Assembly (NCBI GenBank): GCA_027578815.1
Contig: JANBTH010000558.1
Span: 1 to 14,830 of the forward strand
Direction: 5' to 3'
DNA from: Coemansia sp. RSA 1804
Taxonomy: Eukaryota; Kickxellomycota; Kickxellomycetes; Kickxellales; Kickxellaceae
Length of the DNA stretch: 14,830 bases
The notes under the pieces are model-generated. The model saw only the letters and a program-made list of their open reading frames with translations, was not told the DNA's origin and searched no databases. Shown here in pieces: positions 6,945-14,830 of the stretch (positions are counted from its first letter, which is position 1; every line of letters begins with the position of its first letter). A program made the position numbers and the translations under genes.

Positions 6945-9731
6945 ATGAGCAACGTGTCCATAATATCACTCTCGGGCTACGCGTATCAGACAAATGAGTT
7001 TCAATCGCTCTCGGGAAAACGTGCACTACAACTGCGGACCGGGTCTTCCGCAAAACAACAACGCGAGCCCGACTACTTGGCTCCGCAGTGGTGTCCAGCA
7101 CTTGATATTCTTGCGGTTCCAGAAGGACGGGCACTGCGACTTGTGAGGCTTAGTGGCGGCGACACAATATGGCGCCGAACACTTCAGGACAGAAGTAATT
7201 CAAGGGGATCTAAGACGGCAGTAGCCGCGGGAGTTGCTGGAAAGTCTGATGATGGCGATGGCAGCGACACGCAATGTGTAATACGGGCCATAGCGTGGGA
7301 CCCAACAGGCCAATATATAGCTGTCTTGTATTCAGACGGAACATTAGTTCAGCGCGACGCAGCGCATGGAGATATAGTGCACGAATCGAAAATTGAACTA
7401 GCTGATAATGAACCGGTTGCCTCGATGGTCTGGGTCGGTTGTGGTAGCAAAAGCGAACTATCTACAAACACAAACCCAGCAATAAATCCACCAGCAATTG
7501 AAGCTTTGCCTTTTGAGCTCAGCCTTCCAAAGCTTGGCGCTCTAGAAAAGTCCAAGGCTACTCCAAGTCACATAAATTCAGAGCCAACTGACTTGACAGC
7601 AGTCATTATTACAACAGCGCATGGAGCAGTATGGGTGCTGCTCGATGGGATCTTTGCGCTACCCGTTGCAAAACCCCCGCTAGACGTCTCCTTTACAGAT
7701 CACACAGTTGCGAATGCGCAGATTAGCCGCGACTTGTCTACACTTTACATATTCCTGACACGCGAAAAGGAGGAGCAGCAAGAGGACCGACCTAATGCTG
7801 CCATCTGTAGACTGGACACTCCAATCCTTTCGACAGCTTCGCCACTGCTACGCTCGTTAGTGTATTTGTCGGCCAGGATATCAGGGCTGTTTCTGTATAT
7901 TGAGAATGCCATGGAGTCGGTAGAAAGCGAAGCGGCGACCCGTAATGAAGCAGCCTCGAGGGCTGTGCTTTTGCAAAAGTTTGAGAGTATTCTTCAAGAC
8001 TACGGTGTGGATGAGGTGACAAGCCCCGAGGCAGAGCTCTGTAGGCTGGCAATGACTGGCCGGGCCAGCGAGGCAACCTCCCAGTTTTTACTGGCAAAGA
8101 TGAAGACGGCAAGCCTGAAAAGCTGGGAGAACTCTGGACGCCAGGGAGCAACAGCCATTATCCGACTTATTTACCAATACGTGACACCAGCGATTGAGAG
8201 AACGATTCTTGCGGTGGTTCGGTTTCTGCACATATTAACCACCGACTTTCTTCAGCTGTCCTTGTCGGGATTCAGCTTTGGTGACAGCGACGAGAGACAC
8301 TTGGCCTGGAAGAATGGGCTGGAGGCAACAAAGAAGCTTATTTTGCGCGCTGTTGTGGTGCTTGGCTGGATGTATGCGCGCTTTGAGGAGTATGCCGGCA
8401 GACTGCGCGACGAGCAGCGCGAAAACCAGGTGTTTGTTGACTGGGCTCTTTTGGCTGTGGAGGACCTGAACTGGCAGAACGAGGGGATCCGCAAAACAGG
8501 CAACGACGACACGATGGACGATGGAACGCGTCCGGTTCGTCCAGAGATTGATTACAAGCTTTTGCTGCGTTTTATACGCAGCGCATTCCGCAGGAAATCT
8601 ACTGGCGATGCCTTGGGCAGCAGCCAGGAAGAAACCCAAAACATTCTAAGCGTGAAAGACGATCGGAGCAAGGAGGATAGCGATGTTGTTCAGACTTATT
8701 TCGAGATTCTTGCCGAGAGGGCAAATGGAGATTCATTGCAGAACCTTCGGTCTGAGACGTTCCAGCACATGCAAGAGCCGTTAGAAGCAAAGACAGACAA
8801 GGACGGAGCGTTTGGATTTGTGTTCCATTCGCCTGCCTTGCTTGACGAGGCAACTAGACGCTGCGCCGATATTCCACGCGGATTAGCAGGGGAGCAAATG
8901 GACAGTGTAATACTGCCTCCAACATGCAATGAAGCGCTCACAACGGCAAAGTCACTTGTTTTGCAAGCACTAACATGGCCGTCAGCTGCTCTTGGTGACG
9001 GCCTTCAATGGAACGCCAAGTCAGTAGTTTCGTATTTTTCAAAAGCCATGCGCATCGAAGGCGCTGGTGGCGACCTTGATTCTGGCACTAAAGCGGGCAG
9101 CAGAATAAGTGACATGCATTGTGTTGTAAATGCTGCCAGCGACCCAATGCATGGCCATATCGGCGATGCAGACACGATGTATTTGGCATGCGTAGCTGCA
9201 GGAGGCAGTGTTCTGGAGATTCTGGCTGTGCCGGGGCCATTCTCGGAGGAAGAGACAAAGATTGCTTCAATAGAGCTTTCATTAAAGGTACGCGACATAG
9301 AGGGCCGTCCGTCAGAGATGGAGCGTCTGTCGCTGAAGCCGGTGGCTGAGCCCTTGGAGGAATCAAGAGCAGTGCGTGTGGCTGGCATTTCGTTTTTCGA
9401 TGACGAGTTGCTGGGTGTCACGTTCACTATTGATGGCTGCCATTTACCGTATCTTGGCGCTATTGCCTACAGACAAGGAAGCAGGAATTTAACATATCTC
9501 CCGGTGCCAAGCGCTGCTCAGGACACTACTACTATTGGAGACAGCTGTGTCGCAGCCGATCCGCTTGAGTTTTCAAAGCTGCTTAAGCTTGACGATGCCT
9601 CTTCAAAGTATCCTGTTGGTCTAAGCACTAACGGAAGGCCTGGGAGACGAAGCATAGCTGTTGTTGAGAAGCGAGGAAAGTTCTGGTGGCCATACGATAT
9701 GGACAACGCCGAGGAGGATGGTGATGAATGA
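6945..9731 (+). CDS. APC4: anaphase-promoting complex subunit 4 (Apc4)
   Basis: A 928-residue protein from the ATG at 6945. The frame is open a little further upstream, but only from a non-ATG codon. Family knowledge: Apc4 is a scaffold of the APC/C ubiquitin ligase that controls exit from mitosis, linking the Apc5/Apc1 platform. Seen: an N-terminal WD-type region at about 46-150, with LAPQWCPALDILAVPEG and then AIAWDPTGQYIAVLYSDGT, as in the ANAPC4 WD40 family; a long helical region at about 265-510 (SPLLRSLVYLSARISGLF, later LQLSLSGFSFGD and FVDWALLAVEDL), typical of the ANAPC4 helical domain; and a C-terminal part ending FWWPYDMDNAEEDGDE. It is longer than human (808) and fission yeast (719) Apc4 because of inserts. 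No intron is seen. It is convergent with the receptor gene. Confidence 0.88.
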   Translation: MSNVSIISLSGYAYQTNEFQSLSGKRALQLRTGSSAKQQREPDYLAPQWCPALDILAVPEGRALRLVRLSGGDTIWRRTLQDRSNSRGSKTAVAAGVAGKSDDGDGSDTQCVIRAIAWDPTGQYIAVLYSDGTLVQRDAAHGDIVHESKIELADNEPVASMVWVGCGSKSELSTNTNPAINPPAIEALPFELSLPKLGALEKSKATPSHINSEPTDLTAVIITTAHGAVWVLLDGIFALPVAKPPLDVSFTDHTVANAQISRDLSTLYIFLTREKEEQQEDRPNAAICRLDTPILSTASPLLRSLVYLSARISGLFLYIENAMESVESEAATRNEAASRAVLLQKFESILQDYGVDEVTSPEAELCRLAMTGRASEATSQFLLAKMKTASLKSWENSGRQGATAIIRLIYQYVTPAIERTILAVVRFLHILTTDFLQLSLSGFSFGDSDERHLAWKNGLEATKKLILRAVVVLGWMYARFEEYAGRLRDEQRENQVFVDWALLAVEDLNWQNEGIRKTGNDDTMDDGTRPVRPEIDYKLLLRFIRSAFRRKSTGDALGSSQEETQNILSVKDDRSKEDSDVVQTYFEILAERANGDSLQNLRSETFQHMQEPLEAKTDKDGAFGFVFHSPALLDEATRRCADIPRGLAGEQMDSVILPPTCNEALTTAKSLVLQALTWPSAALGDGLQWNAKSVVSYFSKAMRIEGAGGDLDSGTKAGSRISDMHCVVNAASDPMHGHIGDADTMYLACVAAGGSVLEILAVPGPFSEEETKIASIELSLKVRDIEGRPSEMERLSLKPVAEPLEESRAVRVAGISFFDDELLGVTFTIDGCHLPYLGAIAYRQGSRNLTYLPVPSAAQDTTTIGDSCVAADPLEFSKLLKLDDASSKYPVGLSTNGRPGRRSIAVVEKRGKFWWPYDMDNAEEDGDE

Positions 9732-9936
9732 CAACCCGTGTACACTAATTCTATTACAACCCAGAATTACATTGGTTATTTTTGGCCGTGGTGGTTTATC
9801 GTTTTATTTGTTGGTTATGTTGCATATTAGCTTTGTCTTAAAAATACATGCGGAAGAAGCAAAAAAAATTACACCAAGAACCCGCAAAAAAGGAAAAAAA
9901 GGTAGGCAAGAAGCTCAAGAAGCTGAATGGCTAGTG
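9732..9936. other. convergent 3' spacer between APC4 and the receptor gene
   Basis: 205 bases. An AATAAA on the minus strand near 9802-9811 could serve the receptor mRNA. A plus-strand open frame running through here (9661-10068) overlaps both genes and is rich in Lys from an A-rich tract, so it is not called. Confidence 0.5.
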
Positions 9937-11598
9937 CTACTGACTAAGTTGTGGTGTGTTCCTTTTCCGGATCTCGCGAAACGAGCGGTTGAGCGCAGGG
10001 TTGAGCAAGAAAACGATGAGACAGAGGAACCCCTCGAGTGCTCGAAGAAACCCCGAGACAACATTTAGAACCTCCCAGCGCGATGGCAGGTTTGATCTAA
10101 ACCACACCCATCTGACGACAACCATGAGCGTGAATGAGAAGATCGGGATGAGCGGATAGAGCAGAAGGCGGACAAGCGCAAGCGTTGGAATGCGGAACGG
10201 TGCCGAAGCTCCTGGCTGGCACGCAAGGACTGACCGGTGGCTGCTACGCAGGGTGAAAGGCGGAGGCAACCCGGCCAGCTTGAGCAAGGTGCGCCGACGG
10301 AATGGCATTGCTTCTGTCTCTATTTTGTGCAGCGTTGTTGATGCCGACAGCTGTGGAGGTTTTATGCCTCTGGATGCGTCCTGTTCTATATTTGGATGAT
10401 CTATGGCTGTTGCGCCGCTAATGTGTAGGTCCTTTCTTTTATCAGAACTGGTTTCTGAAACCGAGGACTTTTTTAGTCCTAGTGACTGTGGTGTATGGCT
10501 GTCGTTATCTTTGCTGCTTCTGCTGCCGTTGCTGCTACTGGTTTTGCTGCTGCTGCTATTGCTGCTGCTAGTACTGCTGGCTCTGCTGCTGGTACTATCT
10601 CGAGTTGGAAGAAACAATACGCTTTTTCTGTTGGGAATGCGTTCCTCTGGCAAACTGCTTGCTGGTTTTGTATCCTCTAAGCGGCTATCCGGAGGAGTGC
10701 ATCTACTCTCGTCGCAGACAGTGTCATTATTATCAGCGTTCCACGCACGATTCTCCTTCTGCTGCTGCTGCTGCTCCGGTTGCGGTTTGCTAAGACCAGA
10801 TGCGGGCGAGGGTGTTTGTGACGTTGACGCATTTCTCTTTGAGTTGATGGTAGCGCTGGCGGTGTCCAGGTTTGTAGTAGTCTTCTCGCTAGGCGAGAAT
10901 GGCCGCTTGGGGATCTGAATTGACTGCGGCGGAATATTACCCTCCAGCTGGGCTAAATTATGTTCATTCCAGGCCGCTCTTTTCTTGCGCAGCTTGATGA
11001 CTATAATCGAGACGACTAGACTGACGACAACAAAGCAATAGACGATTCCAATGGCAATCCAGACATCAAAGGCCAGGATGTAGTAGAGCGTGACGGAGAG
11101 GGCGCTAGGAAACTGGACGGAGAAGACGTTTGCGGATGGCTGGTATTCCGAGTGGTATATCAGAAGCGGCAAGGCCAGAGTGAAGGCCATCAGCGTAGCC
11201 ACCGGCAAGTACCATCGGTGCATGGCCTGGAGTCTGGTGATGTTGAGACGGAAGAGCTGCGAGAACATCAAGTCCGTGGCAATCGCAACGTTTAGAAATA
11301 CAAACCACAGCGGCATGGCAAACTGGGCCCATATTAGAAAGCGTATCAGCGGCTTGTTGTTCTGCATGTCTTGGCTGGCATCGGGTAACCGCACGGATAT
11401 TGCGGATCCGGTGTGTGTGATTAGTGCTTGTATTCCTATCCAGAAGCTGATGTGGAAGGCCGCGGTGTATGCTATTGGCGGATGCCATTTGCGAAGAAAC
11501 ATGCAGCTTGCTGATATCACAAAGCCCGAGACTGCTGAGACTATCTGGATGATGAACAGGGCAATGTTTGCAGTCCCACTTTTTGCGCTATCAACCAT
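9937..11598 (-). CDS. seven-transmembrane receptor, cAR/Git3-like, long third cytoplasmic loop
   Basis: A complete 553-residue membrane protein. Hydrophobic segments lie at about 11-34, 42-63, 86-110, 129-148, 173-202, 473-500 and 510-536, giving seven helices. TM5 is followed by a basic stop-transfer stretch (KLRKKR) and a loop of about 260 residues that is low in complexity: runs of Ser and Gln, and many Thr, Pro and Lys. TM6 begins with RLLLYPLIP and TM7 ends FLLNPALN followed by a short tail. This layout, with YP in TM6 and NP in TM7, is that of fungal/amoebal cAMP-receptor-like and Git3-type GPCRs, which sense nutrients and act on the cAMP pathway. The ligand cannot be predicted. The Ser-rich loop is a likely phosphorylation and G-protein coupling site (inference). 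There is no cleavable signal peptide; TM1 acts as anchor. Confidence 0.84.
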   Translation of the reverse strand: MVDSAKSGTANIALFIIQIVSAVSGFVISASCMFLRKWHPPIAYTAAFHISFWIGIQALITHTGSAISVRLPDASQDMQNNKPLIRFLIWAQFAMPLWFVFLNVAIATDLMFSQLFRLNITRLQAMHRWYLPVATLMAFTLALPLLIYHSEYQPSANVFSVQFPSALSVTLYYILAFDVWIAIGIVYCFVVVSLVVSIIVIKLRKKRAAWNEHNLAQLEGNIPPQSIQIPKRPFSPSEKTTTNLDTASATINSKRNASTSQTPSPASGLSKPQPEQQQQQKENRAWNADNNDTVCDESRCTPPDSRLEDTKPASSLPEERIPNRKSVLFLPTRDSTSSRASSTSSSNSSSSKTSSSNGSRSSKDNDSHTPQSLGLKKSSVSETSSDKRKDLHISGATAIDHPNIEQDASRGIKPPQLSASTTLHKIETEAMPFRRRTLLKLAGLPPPFTLRSSHRSVLACQPGASAPFRIPTLALVRLLLYPLIPIFSFTLMVVVRWVWFRSNLPSRWEVLNVVSGFLRALEGFLCLIVFLLNPALNRSFREIRKRNTPQLSQ

Positions 11599-13841
11599 TG
11601 CACCCAGATATGTAAGGCCTCTGGAATGGCTTTCCCCCTTTTTGTTAACTTTTTGTTACTACGACGATACTGTAAAAAGGAGTTGTCCAGCCTGCAAGTA
11701 ACCCTTTATCTCTAGTTATCTTCTTTCTTGACAGCAGTATGAACAACGATACAAAGGCTGGTAGCCTTCAAGAATAAAGAAAAAGAGAAAAAGGATAAGA
11801 AAGGGTATAGTTATTGCTTTATTTCCTCTCAACGAACAGCACTCTAGTAGATGGCTTTTTGACACGCGTAAAGGAAAAGATGGGTTTCGTTATGCCTATG
11901 CTGACGAACAATAAGAAGACTACTAATGCAATTCAGCAAACTCTAGAACAGGATATGCTTAGAAGCTAGCTATTTTTTGCTATTTAATACTGCTATAAAA
12001 CAAGGACTATTTAAAAGAAATATGTAATAAAAATGTGGTTATGATAATGAAAAATGAAAAAGTTTAATAAAATAGAAGAAACTACAATTTTTTTTACTTT
12101 TTTTTGTAATTTACACAGGTTTCCAAATAAGAAAGAAAAAAGGGAACGCCATTAAAAATTGGCAAGTGTTCACTAGGTGATGGATAACCCCTGCCCTTTT
12201 TTCTCCTCCCTCGGGTCAAAAGCAATAAACACTTTCTATGCTTGATAATAATGCCAATACTTTTTTATACTATATTACGCGTAGTCAAATGTGGAATAAT
12301 AGAAAAACAGGAAATATCCCTCTAGTTTATTCGTGCGTCTCAGCAAGTCACCCCCCCAGTTACAAGCGGAAAAGGATAGTTTATGTGAGTGGATAATTGG
12401 AATCATGCATGTGAACATAATATTACTAAACCTATTTTTCTATTGCATAAACGGGTGAAAGGGAAAAAAAGACAAAACCTCTTGCAGTTTCTTTTTTTTG
12501 TGTATGTGGTTTGTGGTGGCAGATAGACGTACCTTTTTTTGCTAATTTACTTTTTTTTATTTCCTCTTTTTCAAGGCATGCTTTGGAAAATACAATAATT
12601 GAGGCAATATATTGCAATTGAAATTACTACTTGATAAATGTACTCTTTTTTTGGATTCCTATATTTCCCTCATCCTCCTCCCTCTTTTTTTTCTTTTTTA
12701 TTTTCGTGTCTTCATCGGAGATATTACATACACATCCCTAGTTTTTTTGCTTTATTTTATTGCGAGCGTGCGTGCACACACAGACATTTACAGTCAATGA
12801 CATGATTTTAGCATTGTGGAAAAGGCTGCGCAAGAAGTGGTGGCGCTCGCTTGTCTTTCACTTGACTGATGACGATGGCCTCTTTTATTTTCATTTCTAA
12901 TTCTATAAAAAAAAGCTAGAACGTATTAATAAAAATAACTGTGTGCTTTTTTATTTTTGCATGTAATGATTGATAATTTTAGATTCCGTCTTTTCCCGAT
13001 AGTTTGAATATATCGACAGTGACAGATAGACATTGAATGCAATGAATTGCAACAATTAATATTACTCGGAGAAACGAATAGCAAATATTGGCCGTTGACA
13101 AAGTGTCTACCTATCTGTCTGTCTATGTGCTTGCTATATGAATTTCTGACTTTTTTTTTTTTAAGAATCTGGAAAAATGAAACCCAATAGACTACTAATG
13201 ATATTTGCAATAGACGATGAGAATGGTGTTGCAAAAGTCACCAACGAGCTGCCGGGACTCTTTGAATTGCAAGGCTGGTATGGAAGATAAAAAACGAGGA
13301 GGAAGGGGGTATAAGGAAATAAGTTGACTCCCTTCAATAGTCAATGTATACAGTGATCTGGTAAAGAAATAATCCGGCAGATCAGAGGATCCTATAGGGG
13401 GTTTTCAATATCGATTTGGATCCAAATGGTCACTTGATTTGTTACATTTCTCCATATTTTTTATTTACCAGCGTGATTGTGTGAATACGTGTTTCCAAGT
13501 GCCTTGTGTGTTTGCTTTGCTCTCCTTTGCTTTGTTTCTTTTCGTTCTGGCTTGATTAACACGGTTTCATTTTGAACCCCCCTCCTCCAGCCCCTTTTGT
13601 TTTCGACACTAATTTTCACATTCAATTTATAGATACTTTGGAAGGGGGTTTTCATAAATAGCCATTCTATTAATTTTGGCGAAAGTAAGCGGAATCCGCA
13701 GATAAGCAGCGGGAGGGTGATTACCGACAGCCACATTCATTGCTGGCAGCAGCAGCAAGAAAAAAGGAGTCAGGCGAAGGTTCGGAAAGAAGAGGCGGGG
13801 AGCCTTCCGAGAGATAGATAGAGAGAGAAGGAGGAGGAAGA
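11599..13841. other. long divergent intergenic region, no supported gene
   Basis: 2.24 kb between the receptor (minus) and MDV1 (plus) starts, far longer than the other spacers. It has many A and T runs (for example about 12089-12107, 12489-12498, 13151-13162), two ACGCGT motifs (about 11864 and 12289), a small hairpin AAGGCT/AGCCTT at 11754-11768, and a CTAT/CTGT tract at about 13110-13126. Short ATG frames of 29 codons (11880-11969), 32 codons (12802-12900) and 37 codons (13177-13290) are present; none is recognised. I found no tRNA, rRNA or U6-like sequence by eye. It probably contains two promoters and long leaders, possibly also an unrecognised small or noncoding gene. Confidence 0.45.
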
Positions 13842-14830
13842 ATGAGTATTCAAAGAGGAAGAAGAGTCGGCGGCAAAGGAGGCAAGGGCAATACCGACGC
13901 CGAGGGCTCCGGCACCCGGTCACTGTACGACTACCAGCAACAGGCAGCCGATATTGGAACCTCGTCGCAAAACCTTGTCACCCGGCTGATAAACAAAATA
14001 CTGTTCCGACCGGGCTCGCAGTCGCTGGTCGGACGCCTGATACGCGGAAGCAGAGGCCTGGATGCGCGCACAGCGAGTGCCCGGTTGTTGGCAGGGACGG
14101 CGCGGTCGGGAGCAGCCAAACGAGCCAGCACAGGCGTCTTCTCCACCGACGCGCTGCTGGCCGATGCGCCGGCGCCGCCCGCAGGATCGGTGCCTCTGAT
14201 AGCCGGATTCAGATCGGCCATTGAGAAGGAGCACCGCAGAGCAGCAGCGGCAGCAGGGCGTGGGAGCAGCGGAGACGGGAGCGCGTCAGCGTCAGAGCAC
14301 TCGCCAGAAACGCAGCGACGACAGCGCCTGCCGCCGGATGCGTGGGACGTGACGCCCATGCTGCTATCGTCGGAGAAGTTCGATGCGCTTGTCGACGACA
14401 CGCCGCGCGAGCTGCGGACGCAGGTGCTTGGTGAGCGCGCGGCGGAGTACGGCGAGTACCTGCGACGGCTGGAGCTGGCGAGGAACGCGCTTGCGCAGAG
14501 GCTCGATGAGATGGATCTCCGCATTGCGCGCGCCGGCGAGGAGCGCCGGGCTGTTGAGGAGCGGCTGGAGACTGCGGAGCTGATTGATCGGCGGCGGCGA
14601 CGCAGCAGAACACGGTCGGCGGGCGCTGGGTCCAGATCCCAGTCGGGGGACCCGGTGTCCGGCGACCGTGTTCTGCCCAGGACAACCGTCGAGGACGTCA
14701 GCGACACCGACGAGTTGGCGGACGACGGAACCTACTACGCGCAGACGGACATCCCGCGCCTGCGCAAGCTGCTCAATGTGTTCCGCGGCCATTACGCCGG
14801 AATCACCGCGCTTGCCTGCGACCCGGCGAC
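13842..14830 (+). CDS. MDV1: Mdv1/Caf4-like mitochondrial fission WD-repeat adaptor (N-terminal part)
   Basis: The first 329 residues are visible; the gene runs off the right edge. The ATG at 13842 is the first after an in-frame TAG near 13815 and follows a purine-rich leader. Family knowledge: Mdv1/Caf4 bind Fis1 on the mitochondrial outer membrane through an N-terminal helical extension, dimerise by a coiled coil, and recruit the dynamin Dnm1 through a C-terminal WD propeller. Seen: a helical N-terminal part (SQNLVTRLINKILF; LVGRLIRG), a low-complexity Ala/Ser segment at about 134-155, a heptad-like charged helix at about 188-250, a basic/Ser linker, an acidic patch, then the start of a first WD repeat (LNVFRGHYAGITALACDP). 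The order matches Mdv1. The propeller itself lies outside the window, so another coiled-coil WD protein is possible. Coding is clearly GC-rich compared with the spacer before it. Confidence 0.74.
   Translation, partial: MSIQRGRRVGGKGGKGNTDAEGSGTRSLYDYQQQAADIGTSSQNLVTRLINKILFRPGSQSLVGRLIRGSRGLDARTASARLLAGTARSGAAKRASTGVFSTDALLADAPAPPAGSVPLIAGFRSAIEKEHRRAAAAAGRGSSGDGSASASEHSPETQRRQRLPPDAWDVTPMLLSSEKFDALVDDTPRELRTQVLGERAAEYGEYLRRLELARNALAQRLDEMDLRIARAGEERRAVEERLETAELIDRRRRRSRTRSAGAGSRSQSGDPVSGDRVLPRTTVEDVSDTDELADDGTYYAQTDIPRLRKLLNVFRGHYAGITALACDPA

Noticed and set aside
9661..10068. 135-codon plus-strand frame between APC4 and the receptor gene
   Set aside because: It overlaps the 3' ends of both genes in other frames and contains translated A-rich spacer. 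No recognisable domain.
11599..13841. tRNA, 5S rRNA, U6 or box C/D snoRNA genes
   Set aside because: No B-box-like GGTTCRANNC, no U6 core and no convincing C/D pair at the right spacing were seen. A TGATGA at about 12867 lacks partners.
13931..14707. 258-codon minus-strand open frame opposite MDV1 and shorter overlapping ones
   Set aside because: Ser/Arg-rich antisense shadows of GC-rich coding DNA. The plus frame has coiled-coil and WD features.
1..14830. CRISPR array, bacterial operon or plasmid features
   Set aside because: No regularly spaced identical repeats; introns and fungal nuclear genes rule out a prokaryotic reading.

Overview
The window looks like nuclear DNA of a fungus, probably an early-diverging (zygomycete-grade) one. 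Long uninterrupted coding frames with fungal-type proteins (Enp2/NOL10, Sen15, Apc4, a Git3/cAR-like seven-helix receptor, an Mdv1/Caf4-like WD protein) lie among AT-rich intergenic DNA. The introns seen are about 120 bp, with branch-point-like motifs. Placement within the fungi (for example Kickxellales) is a guess from general look, not shown by the sequence.

Layout, left to right. 1-615: edge region with at most the start of one cut-off gene, then an A-rich spacer. 616-2490 (-): ENP2/NOL10, a ribosome-biogenesis WD protein. 2863-3473 (+): a three-exon SEN15 (tRNA-splicing endonuclease subunit) whose first intron appears to be GC-AG and whose first exon has only six codons. 3474-6944: an AT-rich accessory island. 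It holds three related small genes of 67-70 codons on the minus strand (3622-3834, 4855-5058, 6098-6310) spaced about 1.2 kb apart, two diverged copies of a 245-bp element between them, a probable solo LTR of 243 bp with a 5-bp target duplication, and a perfect 14-bp hairpin. 6945-9731 (+): APC4, a scaffold subunit of the anaphase-promoting complex. 9937-11598 (-): a seven-transmembrane receptor with a very long third cytoplasmic loop. 11599-13841: an unusually long divergent spacer with a few possible small exons. 13842-end (+): the N-terminal part of an Mdv1/Caf4-like mitochondrial fission adaptor, cut by the window edge.

The five recognised genes are housekeeping or signalling genes with no evident joint function. 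They are arranged as divergent pairs (ENP2/SEN15, small gene 3/APC4, receptor/MDV1) and convergent pairs (SEN15/small gene 1, APC4/receptor). The part I consider novel is the island: a tandem family of very small proteins sharing an ungapped G-x-E-M signature at residues 44-47, with conserved TATA boxes and leaders, interrupted by an LTR after the duplication. I do not recognise this family.
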